Positions 1 through 6,705 of a stretch of 36,316 nt of DNA are shown one piece after another. The stretch comes from Pseudomonas sp. AKS31 (GTDB lineage: Bacteria > Pseudomonadota > Gammaproteobacteria > Pseudomonadales > Pseudomonadaceae), in NCBI RefSeq assembly GCF_023634765.1, contig NZ_JAMLFX010000012.1, forward strand, positions 51,628 to 87,943. The letters are read 5' to 3'. Numbering within the stretch: position 1 is the stretch's first letter; every line of letters starts with the position of its first letter. The notes under the pieces are model-generated. The model was given only the letters and a program-made list of their open reading frames with translations. It made no database searches and was not told where the DNA came from. A program made the translations under genes and the position numbers.

Positions 1-1008
1 AACGCGCAGTCGATCGGCACCCTCCTCGCGGCAATCAATACGAACCGGCAAAAACAGCTCGATCACCGCAATATTGCTGTGCAGATGCTCGGTCATGCGC
101 GGCGTGGTAAACGAGCCACCACCAGCCAGCGCCATTGGCAACAGCAACTGATCGGCAAGGTGCTCGGCTACCGCAGCACCACTGCGTAACCAGTCGGCGG
201 CTTGATTAATCGCTGCATCGGCAACCTTCTCTGCGCGCAATGACACTTGACCAAATGCGCTGAACACCTCGGTGACGTGTTCGAAGACGTACTCCAGCAG
301 CAACACATTGCCTGGCCCGCGGGCTGGATCGAGCATCACAGGGTGCAGCGCCGCAGCCGGCAGACTCAATCGCTTGGCCACCTGGTTCAGCTCACGCTGG
401 GCGACCGTAGGTCCAAGCCCGGCGGTCAGTGCCGACGCGCTCTGTGAAATCGCTTCGCCACGGTCACACAGGTCGAGTCGCGTCAGGTTCGCCGGGTGCA
501 CATTCACCGCAATCTCGCCACCGCCGGCCGGGACAAAACCATGGCGCACCAAGTCCAGCTCAACGTTAGCCCCCATGCGTCGCAACAGCGGCAGCCAACT
601 GCGCGATAGAAAATCGGCCGGCGGCGCCAGCGGGTTATGCGTGCCACCGGAAATCCGCACTCGACTCGCCTGCGGTGCCCGTAACAGTGCCGGCAACAAT
701 GTCTGTAACACCAGCGTGCAGCTGCCGGCCGTGCCGATGGCGAATTGAAAGTCGCCGGCGCGAATCGCGCCGGGTTCGAAGCTCAAGGCTTGCGAACCCA
801 AATGAGCGCCGCAGACCGTTGCACCACACACTTCGGCCGCCGCCATCACCGCGGTCAAGTGTTGGCGCAGCAGTCCCGGACGGCTGCGCCTGGCACGAAT
901 CTGTTTAATGCGAAACGCCCGGCCCGTCACCATCGACAAGCTCAAGGCGCTGCGCAACACCTGGCCGCCACCAATGGCACCGTCCAGTTCTATCACTTCC
1001 TGTTTCAT
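1..1008 (-). CDS. rtcA: RNA 3'-terminal phosphate cyclase RtcA (3' end cut by window edge)
   Basis: RtcA converts RNA 3'-phosphates to 2',3'-cyclic phosphates using ATP. I translated the minus strand by hand: 336 codons are open from ATG 1008 to the window edge, and the family is about 340 residues, so only a few C-terminal residues are missing. The N-terminus has the family pattern LDGAIGGGQVLRSALSLS. A G-T-H-N-P-L-A-P-P stretch lies mid-protein. The C-terminal EHLHSNIAVI places His308 where E. coli RtcA has its AMP-accepting His309. The start is supported by AAGGA a few bases upstream. It is the third gene of rtcB-rlaP-rtcA, 8 nt after rlaP, and should share the sigma-54 promoter before rtcB. 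Confidence 0.95.
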   Translation of the reverse strand, partial: MKQEVIELDGAIGGGQVLRSALSLSMVTGRAFRIKQIRARRSRPGLLRQHLTAVMAAAEVCGATVCGAHLGSQALSFEPGAIRAGDFQFAIGTAGSCTLVLQTLLPALLRAPQASRVRISGGTHNPLAPPADFLSRSWLPLLRRMGANVELDLVRHGFVPAGGGEIAVNVHPANLTRLDLCDRGEAISQSASALTAGLGPTVAQRELNQVAKRLSLPAAALHPVMLDPARGPGNVLLLEYVFEHVTEVFSAFGQVSLRAEKVADAAINQAADWLRSGAAVAEHLADQLLLPMALAGGGSFTTPRMTEHLHSNIAVIELFLPVRIDCREEGADRLRV

Positions 1009-1016
1009 TGCATTCC

Positions 1017-1805
1017 TTACGCGTATAGCCCGACGGTATCCCTGAGGTACTGATCCAGCCGTCGCGAGTCTTCCTGAGTTCTGGGTAATGTGGGCACTTC
1101 GCGCTCGAGTTCGGCCGCGATGAACCCGTGCAACGCCGGTCGACGCGGCCCGTAGGCGCTCTCATCGGCATTGCGTTTAAGGGCGAGCAGCTCGTCGACT
1201 TCATCGAGCAACGCGCGATCATCGACCGTGGTCAGGAGGTCGGCGAACGTCATCGGTGGCCGGCCTCGTCCCTGATCGATCCAGCGCACGGCTAACAATG
1301 GTCGCAGCACGTAGAAGTACTTCTTCAAACGCACAGTTTCCCCTTGCAGGTAACCGCGAAAGTTCTTCTTTGCCATCGACAGATAGTGATTGCGCGCCGC
1401 TGGCGGGCTGTAGAACGCTTCGGCGAGTTCGCGCAGTTGTGCCACCTGCGCGGTTTCACTGCGATAAACCAGCGGCGAGTCGAGCCACTCCAGCAAGGTC
1501 GGATTGGATTTGCGCAACAATCCGAGGGTCTTGCGCAGCTCCCAACCACTGACATCAAGTTCATCGTCCAGCGGACGCTCGATCACATCACGCGGCGCAT
1601 CGACCTGAACGAACCAATCGGGCTTTTCCACATACACAAACCGTACGTCGTAATCGCTGTCGGTCGAGGCAAAACCCCAGGCCCGACTGCCGGACTCACA
1701 GGCATACAACACCGTGACATTGCGTTCACGCTCTATGCGTGCCAGCTCTTCCAGTACCCGCGCGCGCATCGTGTTGCACAGCGGGTGACGCTCTTCGAAT
1801 TCCAC
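1017..1805 (-). CDS. rlaP: RlaP-type nucleotidyltransferase of the RNA-repair operon
   Basis: This is a DNA polymerase beta-type nucleotidyltransferase of the family described as RlaP (RNA ligase-associated polymerase), which is found beside RtcB. Its role is inferred to be end-processing or nucleotide addition during RNA repair. The fold signature is GSRAWGFASTDSDYDVRFVY, with the Gly-Ser and the Asp-x-Asp metal ligands. The reading frame is open further upstream, into rtcB. I chose GTG 1805 because AAAGGA sits about 9 nt before it, giving 262 residues. ATG 1769 (250 residues) is the alternative. It lies between rtcB (13 nt upstream) and rtcA (8 nt downstream), so it is clearly co-transcribed. 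No biochemical activity can be read from the sequence. Confidence 0.88.
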   Translation of the reverse strand: MEFEERHPLCNTMRARVLEELARIERERNVTVLYACESGSRAWGFASTDSDYDVRFVYVEKPDWFVQVDAPRDVIERPLDDELDVSGWELRKTLGLLRKSNPTLLEWLDSPLVYRSETAQVAQLRELAEAFYSPPAARNHYLSMAKKNFRGYLQGETVRLKKYFYVLRPLLAVRWIDQGRGRPPMTFADLLTTVDDRALLDEVDELLALKRNADESAYGPRRPALHGFIAAELEREVPTLPRTQEDSRRLDQYLRDTVGLYA

Positions 1806-1818
1806 GATTTGCTTTCCT

Positions 1819-3045
1819 TTATCCTTTGACGCACACCACCTGACGCAAGGTGTGCAGCACTTCCACCAGCTCACGCTGGGCGTGCATGACTTTGTCGATG
1901 TCCTTGTAGGCCATCGGAATCTCGTCGATCACCGCTTCGTCTTTGCGGCACTCCACATGGGCCGTGGCGCGAATCTGATCCTCGACAGTGAACATATTCT
2001 TGGCCTTGGTGCGGCTCATGGTGCGGCCGGCGCCGTGGCTGCAGGAACTGAAGGACTCTTCGTTACCCAGGCCGCGGACAATGAAACTCTTGGCGCCCAT
2101 CGAGCCTGGAATAATCCCCAGTTCGCCCTTCTTCGCCGACACCGCACCTTTGCGGGTGACCAGTACCTCTTCACCGAAATGCCGCTCTTTCTGCACGTAG
2201 TTGTGGTGGCAGTTGACCGCTTCCAGCGCCACTTCAAACGGCTTGCGGATAATCTGCCGTGTCGCCTGAATCACTGCGCGCATCATCAGCTCGCGGTTCT
2301 GTTTGGCGAAGTCCTGCGCCCAACCCACCGCTTCCACATAGTCATCAAAGTGCTGACTGCCCTCTTCGAAGTAGGCCAGGTCACGATCCGGCAGGTTGGC
2401 GATGTGCTGACGCATATCCGCCTGAGCCATCTGGATGAACAGGTTGCCGATGGCATTGCCGACGCCACGCGAACCACTGTGCAACATGAACCAGACCCGG
2501 TTGGCTTCATCCAGGCACACTTCGATGAAGTGGTTGCCGCTGCCGAGCGTACCGAGGTGCCCGCGGTTGTTGGTGTTGGCCAGTTTCGGGTACTTGTCGG
2601 TGATCAATTTGAACCGTGGCTGCAGCCCCGCCCAGGCCTGATCGGCTTGCTGCGGGATTTCATCCCAGGCGCCCTTGTCGCGCCGCGAACGGTTCGAACT
2701 GCGGCCATGCGGCACCGCTTGCTCGATAGCGCTGCGCAGCCCGTGCAGGTTGTCCGGCAGATCGGCAGCCGTCAGTGACGTGCGCGCGGCGATCATGCCG
2801 CAACCGATGTCGACGCCGACCGCCGCCGGAATGATCGCACCGACCGTGGGAATGACGCTGCCGATGGTCGAACCTTTGCCCAAGTGCACGTCCGGCATGA
2901 CCGCCAGATGTTTGAAAATGAACGGCATTTTTGCGGTGTTCATCAACTGCTCGCGGGCCTCGTTTTCCACGGGCACACCTTCGGTCCACAGTTTGATCGG
3001 TTTGCCGTTGGCGACTTCGAGCAGTTGGTAAGTGTGTTCTTTCAT
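1819..3045 (-). CDS. rtcB: RNA-splicing ligase RtcB
   Basis: RtcB is a GTP- and Mn2+-dependent ligase that joins 2',3'-cyclic phosphate or 3'-phosphate RNA ends to 5'-OH ends, repairing cleaved tRNA and rRNA. The protein follows E. coli RtcB closely along its whole length: KMPFIFKHLAVMPDVHLGKG, the metal-binding Cys in GVDIGCGM, NCHHNYVQKE, and the GMP-accepting His in SCSHGAGR. With the ATG at 3045 (408 residues) that His is residue 337, as in E. coli. An in-frame ATG at 3063 would add six residues, and neither start has a strong Shine-Dalgarno sequence. It is the first gene of the leftward rtc operon. No archaease gene is present, as in the E. coli-type system. Confidence 0.97.
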   Translation of the reverse strand: MKEHTYQLLEVANGKPIKLWTEGVPVENEAREQLMNTAKMPFIFKHLAVMPDVHLGKGSTIGSVIPTVGAIIPAAVGVDIGCGMIAARTSLTAADLPDNLHGLRSAIEQAVPHGRSSNRSRRDKGAWDEIPQQADQAWAGLQPRFKLITDKYPKLANTNNRGHLGTLGSGNHFIEVCLDEANRVWFMLHSGSRGVGNAIGNLFIQMAQADMRQHIANLPDRDLAYFEEGSQHFDDYVEAVGWAQDFAKQNRELMMRAVIQATRQIIRKPFEVALEAVNCHHNYVQKERHFGEEVLVTRKGAVSAKKGELGIIPGSMGAKSFIVRGLGNEESFSSCSHGAGRTMSRTKAKNMFTVEDQIRATAHVECRKDEAVIDEIPMAYKDIDKVMHAQRELVEVLHTLRQVVCVKG

Positions 3046-3128
3046 GTCTTTATTCGACTGCATATTGAGAGATTTGACTTGGCCATCCTGGCTTCTCGCT
3101 GGTTTGACCTGTTCGTTGCGATAGACAT

Positions 3129-3144
3129 TGCAGCGGCTGTGCCA
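3129..3144 (-). promoter_or_regulatory. Sigma-54 (-24/-12) promoter of rtcB-rlaP-rtcA
   Basis: On the minus strand the sequence is TGGCACAGCCGCTGCA. It has GG and GC exactly 10 bases apart, matching the consensus TGGCACGNNNNTTGCA at nearly every fixed position. Transcription should begin about 12 nt downstream, near 3117, giving a leader of about 70 nt before rtcB. This fits the neighbouring activator RtcR, which belongs to the sigma-54-dependent family. Confidence 0.9.
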
Positions 3145-3215
3145 GGTTTTTAATTTTCCCGAAAAAATTTCATATCTCTTTGTTTTAAATGGTTTTTATT
3201 CTTTAAAAGGCTTTT

Positions 3216-3228
3216 TAATCATTTGATT
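3216..3228 (-). promoter_or_regulatory. Putative IHF site upstream of the rtcB promoter
   Basis: The minus strand reads AATCAAATGATTA, a full match to the IHF consensus WATCAANNNNTTR. It lies in an A+T-rich tract about 70-85 bp upstream of the -24/-12 element, between that promoter and the phased TTATC repeats. This is the usual place for an IHF bend that brings an enhancer-bound activator to sigma-54 polymerase. The site is inferred from the consensus only. Confidence 0.6.
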
Positions 3229-3253
3229 GGGCGACAAACCCTGTGTAGAAAAA

Positions 3254-3289
3254 TTATCATTGGTTATCGTTTTTTATCTTTTGAGATAA
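3254..3289. promoter_or_regulatory. Phased TTATC repeats, candidate RtcR enhancer
   Basis: TTATC occurs at 3254, 3264 and 3274, exactly 10 bp apart. The inverse, GATAA, follows at 3285, so the last copy forms TTATC-N6-GATAA. The array ends just before the rtcR start at 3292 and lies 110-160 bp upstream of the rtcB -24/-12 promoter. Helically phased repeats at this distance suggest an upstream activating sequence for RtcR, which could also affect rtcR itself. RtcR binding is an inference. Confidence 0.5.
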
Positions 3290-3291
3290 GC

Positions 3292-4890
3292 ATGCAAAAT
3301 AAACGTACCGTCGCCATCGGGTTTATCGGCGCCACTCTTGATCGCGTCGGTAAAGGCGCCAATCGCTGGAGCCATTGGCGCCCGAGCGTGGGCCTCTGCC
3401 AGCAGCCGGATGTTCTGATCAATCGGCTTGAGCTGATTCACGGCATCGACGCCCGCGACGTCAGTCTCGCCGAGCGGGTGCGCGCCGACATCCAGCAGGT
3501 TTCACCGGAAACCGAAGTGCGCCTGCACTCGATGGCGTTGCGCAACCCATGGGATTTTGAAGAGGTCTACGGCGCACTGCACGATTTCACCACTGCCTAC
3601 GCGTTCGACACCGAACACGAGGACTACCTCGTCCACATCACCACCGGCACCCACGTCGCGCAGATCTGCTGGTTCCTGTTGACCGAGGCGCGCTACTTGC
3701 CCGCTCGCCTGATCCAGACCTCCCCCGCCAGGCGCAAGAGCGAAGACGAGCACGCCTGTGGCACCCACGCCCTGATCGACCTCGACCTGTCGCGATATGA
3801 TCGCATCGCCTCACGCTTTGCCAACAAACGCCTCGAAGGCCTGGCATTTCTGAAGTCCGGCATCGCCACACGCAATGCCGCGTTCAACCGCTCCATCGAG
3901 CAGATCGAACGCGTTGCGGTGCGTTCAAAAGCCCCCATGCTGCTGATCGGCCCGACCGGCGCCGGAAAATCCTTTCTGGCCCGACGCATCTACGAACTCA
4001 AACGCAACCGCCATCAGATGCAGGGACGCTTTGTCGAAGTCAACTGCGCCACCCTGCGTGGCGACGGTGCGATGTCGACCTTGTTCGGCCACAGCAAAGG
4101 CGCCTTCACCGGTGCACAGAATGCCCGCGACGGCCTGCTGCGCGCGGCGGATGGCGGCATGCTGTTTCTCGATGAAATCGGCGAACTGGGCGCCGACGAG
4201 CAGGCGATGCTACTCAAAGCGATTGAAGAGAAACGCTTCTTTCCACTGGGTTCGGACAAGGAGGTGGAAAGCGACTTCCTGATCATCGCCGGCACCCATC
4301 GCGACCTGCGCAGCCGTGTCGCTGACGGCTTGTTTCGCGAAGACTTGTACGCACGCATCAACCTCTGGACGTTCGACCTTCCCGGACTCGCCGGCCGCCG
4401 CGAGGATATCGAGCCGAATATCGATTTCGAGTTGCAGCGCCATGCCCGCGAGCATGGGCAATTGGTACGCTTCAACCTTGAAGCCCGCCGGCTCTATCTG
4501 GCCTTCGCCAGTTCTCGCGAAGCAGCGTGGCTGGGTAATTTCCGCGAATTGTCTGCGTCGATCACGCGCATGGCGACATTGGCGGACAACGGGAGGATTG
4601 ATGAGGCGCAGGTGCAGGAAGAGATTGAGCGATTGCGTTATGCCTGGGGCCTGACCCAAACGGGTAACAGCCCGGAAGATTTGCCAGGAGATGCACAAAG
4701 CATGGATCTGTTTGACCGCTTGCAGTTGCGCGCAGTACTTGAGGTCTGCCGGCAAGCAGACAGCCTGTCGGATGCCGGTCGCCGCTTGTTCGGCATCTCG
4801 CGCCAGGCCAAGGCGCAACCGAATGATGCGGACCGTTTGCGCAAGTATCTGGGCCGGTTCGGGATTGAATGGAGCCAGTTGGCGCCGTAG
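3292..4890 (+). CDS. rtcR: RtcR, sigma-54-dependent activator with CARF-type sensor
   Basis: RtcR activates the rtc RNA-repair operon with sigma-54 RNA polymerase. The protein has 532 residues when started at ATG 3292; the frame is open upstream, but MQNKRTVAIGFIGATLD is the family N-terminus. Residues 1 to about 180 form the RtcR regulatory domain of the CARF type, thought to sense an RNA-damage ligand. The AAA+ domain follows, with Walker A GPTGAGKS at 220-227, the sigma-54 contact loop GAFTGA at 270-275, and Walker B MLFLDEIGEL. The C-terminus (about 470-532) resembles the family's DNA-binding end (SLSDAGRRLFGISRQ). It is divergent from rtcB, with the promoter, IHF consensus and phased repeats between them. 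Confidence 0.95.
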   Translation: MQNKRTVAIGFIGATLDRVGKGANRWSHWRPSVGLCQQPDVLINRLELIHGIDARDVSLAERVRADIQQVSPETEVRLHSMALRNPWDFEEVYGALHDFTTAYAFDTEHEDYLVHITTGTHVAQICWFLLTEARYLPARLIQTSPARRKSEDEHACGTHALIDLDLSRYDRIASRFANKRLEGLAFLKSGIATRNAAFNRSIEQIERVAVRSKAPMLLIGPTGAGKSFLARRIYELKRNRHQMQGRFVEVNCATLRGDGAMSTLFGHSKGAFTGAQNARDGLLRAADGGMLFLDEIGELGADEQAMLLKAIEEKRFFPLGSDKEVESDFLIIAGTHRDLRSRVADGLFREDLYARINLWTFDLPGLAGRREDIEPNIDFELQRHAREHGQLVRFNLEARRLYLAFASSREAAWLGNFRELSASITRMATLADNGRIDEAQVQEEIERLRYAWGLTQTGNSPEDLPGDAQSMDLFDRLQLRAVLEVCRQADSLSDAGRRLFGISRQAKAQPNDADRLRKYLGRFGIEWSQLAP

Positions 4891-5000
4891 CCACCGTTCT
4901 TGCCCCAAATGGGCCAGGGATGCCGCTGGTCTGATGCGCCGCACCTTCGCCCGGTGAGTTCTTCCAATGCAGTACATCCACCGACTCGGAAGACAACGTC

Positions 5001-5270
5001 ATGAACAAGCGAATGATTGCAATCGGATTGGCCAGCCTGGTTTCGCTTTGCCCACTGTTTTCCCTCGCAGCTGAAAAAACAGGTGGCTCTTCAGCGCCTC
5101 CGACTGTGATGCCCGGTGTAAATCAGGGCGGATCCGAGTCAAAAGAAGACAAAGCTGACAAGAAAGGTGAAGAGGCATCAGGATCGAATTCCGGAGCCGA
5201 GGCACACGAAACACAGAAGGATGCAGCCAGCTCAAGCGATTCTGCAGATGTCAAAAAACCCAGCCAGTGA
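5001..5270 (+). CDS. Small exported low-complexity protein, unknown function
   Basis: I do not recognise a family. The 89 residues begin with a clear signal peptide (MNKRMIAIGLASLVSLCPLF, cleavage probably after SLA). The mature part of about 65 residues is hydrophilic, rich in Ser, Gly, Lys, Glu and Asp, and has no cysteine; it is probably disordered and periplasmic. GGAAG lies about 13 nt before the ATG, a modest ribosome site. It stands alone between rtcR and another small exported protein. The signal peptide is the main support that it is a gene. Confidence 0.65.
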   Translation: MNKRMIAIGLASLVSLCPLFSLAAEKTGGSSAPPTVMPGVNQGGSESKEDKADKKGEEASGSNSGAEAHETQKDAASSSDSADVKKPSQ

Positions 5271-5353
5271 ACCGCCGTTTTGGCCGATGAACAGATGGTA
5301 GCGCCGAGCCATGAATGCTAACGTTCCCGGCCAACATTCAGGGATGGCGTGCC

Positions 5354-5713
5354 ATGCTCAATCGGTTTCTGGCGACAACGGCAATACTGCTCACTTTCAG
5401 CTTTGCAGCACACAGCGCCACCTTGCCCAGCGAATATCTGGAAGAGTGCCAACGAGTCGAAAATTCGGCCAAAGCCATCATGAAAGCCAGACAAGGAGGC
5501 GTGCCCCTCTCCTCCGTTCTGGAATTGGCCGATAACGCAGGCAAGGAAAGCGAATATGTGGGCAGTTTATATAAAGCGCTGATCGGGCAGGCCTACGACA
5601 TGCCACGAGAGTCGGACACGAAGAAGCAAGAAAAGGTGGTGGCTGACTTTCAGAAAACCTTTTATTCGCTTTGCATCGATTCTGCGCAGAAAACGGCGAG
5701 TGGAAGAAGCTGA
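5354..5713 (+). CDS. Small exported protein, unknown function
   Basis: Family not recognised. The frame opens at 5315, but the ATG at 5354 is preferred. It is preceded by AGGGATGG and starts directly with a signal peptide (MLNRFLATTAILLTFSFAAHSA, cleavage near residue 22). The mature part of about 97 residues has one Cys near each end (EECQRVE and SLCIDSA), which could form a disulphide in the periplasm. It is mostly helical and charged. A rho-independent terminator follows within about 30 nt, supporting a transcription unit that ends here. Confidence 0.65.
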   Translation: MLNRFLATTAILLTFSFAAHSATLPSEYLEECQRVENSAKAIMKARQGGVPLSSVLELADNAGKESEYVGSLYKALIGQAYDMPRESDTKKQEKVVADFQKTFYSLCIDSAQKTASGRS

Positions 5714-5735
5714 CCGGGAATGCCTTTCTATAGAC

Positions 5736-5764
5736 AGCAAAAACCCGCCGAAGCGGGTTTTTGA
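5736..5764 (+). terminator. Rho-independent terminator
   Basis: The hairpin AAACCCGC-CGAA-GCGGGTTT is followed by further T, directly after the exported protein gene that ends at 5713. It is A/T-flanked on both sides and could work in both directions. Confidence 0.85.
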
Positions 5765-5852
5765 AGATCCAGCGATTAAACAGGGCCGAATTGATTTAAC
5801 AAGGCATCCACTCCCGCCGAGCAAAAAAATGCCTGAAAAAATCACTGCGCAT

Positions 5853-5881
5853 GAAAAAGCCCAATCTTTTCAGATTGGGCT
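5853..5881 (-). terminator. Terminator of tRNA-Pro
   Basis: On the minus strand AGCCCAATC and GATTGGGCT form a 9-bp stem followed by TTTTT. It lies 17 nt beyond the 3' end of the leftward tRNA-Pro gene. Confidence 0.85.
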
Positions 5882-5897
5882 AAGTCATTGAATTATA

Positions 5898-5974
5898 TGG
5901 TCGGGACGGAGTGATTCGAACACTCGACCCCTAGCACCCCATGCTAGTGCGCTACCGGACTGCGCTACGCCCCG
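5898..5974 (-). tRNA. tRNA-Pro(GGG)
   Basis: A 77-nt cloverleaf with encoded CCA. The acceptor stem is CGGGGCG with CGTCCCG, including the C1-G72 pair typical of bacterial tRNA-Pro. The anticodon stem CTAGC/GCTAG encloses the loop ATGGGGT, so the anticodon is GGG. The T arm reads GTTCGAATC. A perfect 8-bp hairpin (CGTTCTTC/GAAGAACG, 5989-6009) lies just upstream in the transcript and may belong to the 5' leader. TATATT near 6017 is a possible -10 element. Confidence 0.97.
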
Positions 5975-6026
5975 ACTGGTGTTGCAACCGTTCTTCACCT
6001 CGAAGAACGCTCAAGAATATAGCGCA

Positions 6027-6057
6027 AGCGTTTGAAAACTGGAAGTATTCAAACGCT
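6027..6057. other. Perfect 10-bp hairpin downstream of merR
   Basis: AGCGTTTGAA and TTCAAACGCT enclose an 11-nt loop, starting 6 nt after the stop codon of the leftward merR gene. On the minus strand there is no U tract after the stem; the T run is on the plus side. It is therefore more likely an mRNA 3'-end stabiliser or a poor terminator than a standard terminator. Confidence 0.5.
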
Positions 6058-6062
6058 GCTTT

Positions 6063-6419
6063 TTATTTCTTGAGAACCACCAGTACGTCTTCCAACTCGG
6101 CGATCATCTGCCGAATCATTTGCTTGTACTGAGTCGTGTCGTCTTTGGCTTCATCGCCGGACAGACGCAAGCGCGCGCCGCCGATGGTGAAACCCTGATC
6201 ATAAAGGAGCGCGCGGATCTGCCGGATCATCAGCACGTCCTGGCGCTGATAATACCGGCGGTTTCCGCGGCGTTTGACGGGGTTGAGTTGAGGAAACTCC
6301 TGCTCCCAGTAACGCAGCACGTGTGGCTTTACGGCACACAGCTCGCTGACTTCACCAATGGTGAAGTAGCGTTTGCCCGGGATGACGGGTAGTTCGTCGT
6401 TATGACTTGGTTCCAGCAT
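6063..6419 (-). CDS. MerR-family transcriptional regulator
   Basis: A 118-residue MerR-like protein. Residues about 19-85 are the winged helix-turn-helix (KRYFTIGEVSELCAVKPHVL, then RYWEQEFPQLNP and RRYYQRQDVLMI). A short coiled dimerisation helix follows, with no effector domain and no metal-binding cysteines, so no ligand can be proposed. It starts at ATG 6419; an upstream in-frame TTG at 6428 is less likely. It overlaps the end of ihfA by 20 nt and is therefore the last gene of pheS-pheT-ihfA-merR. The position directly after ihfA is, from memory, usual in gammaproteobacteria. Its target is unknown. Confidence 0.9.
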   Translation of the reverse strand: MLEPSHNDELPVIPGKRYFTIGEVSELCAVKPHVLRYWEQEFPQLNPVKRRGNRRYYQRQDVLMIRQIRALLYDQGFTIGGARLRLSGDEAKDDTTQYKQMIRQMIAELEDVLVVLKK

Positions 6420-6702
6420 AAGCCTCAACTCGGGCCTTCAACTTCTGCCCTGGACGAAAGGTGACCACACGGCGAGCCGTGATCGGGATTTCTTCCCCCG
6501 TTTTAGGGTTGCGGCCAGGCCGCTGGCGTTTGTCCCGAAGGTCGAAATTGCCGAAACCGGACAATTTGACCTGCTCGTTGTCTTCAAGAGCGTGCCTGAT
6601 TTCCTCGAAAAACAGTTCTACCAATTCCTTGGCTTCCCGCTTGTTCAGGCCCAGCTCTTCATACAGACGTTCCGCCATCTCAGCTTTCGTCAAAGCCCCC
6701 AT
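6400..6702 (-). CDS. ihfA: Integration host factor subunit alpha
   Basis: IHF-alpha pairs with IHF-beta to bend DNA sharply at WATCAANNNNTTR sites, serving recombination and sigma-54 promoters; candidate sites of this kind lie before rtcB and ansB in this window. The 100 residues are full length: MGALTKAEMAERLYEELGLN, the KLSGFGNFDLRDKRQRPGRN core, and the beta-arm Pro in GRNPKTGEEIPI. It starts 3 nt after the pheT stop with AAGGA inside the end of pheT, so translation is likely coupled. It overlaps merR. Confidence 0.98.
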   Translation of the reverse strand: MGALTKAEMAERLYEELGLNKREAKELVELFFEEIRHALEDNEQVKLSGFGNFDLRDKRQRPGRNPKTGEEIPITARRVVTFRPGQKLKARVEAYAGTKS

Positions 6703-6705
6703 ACG

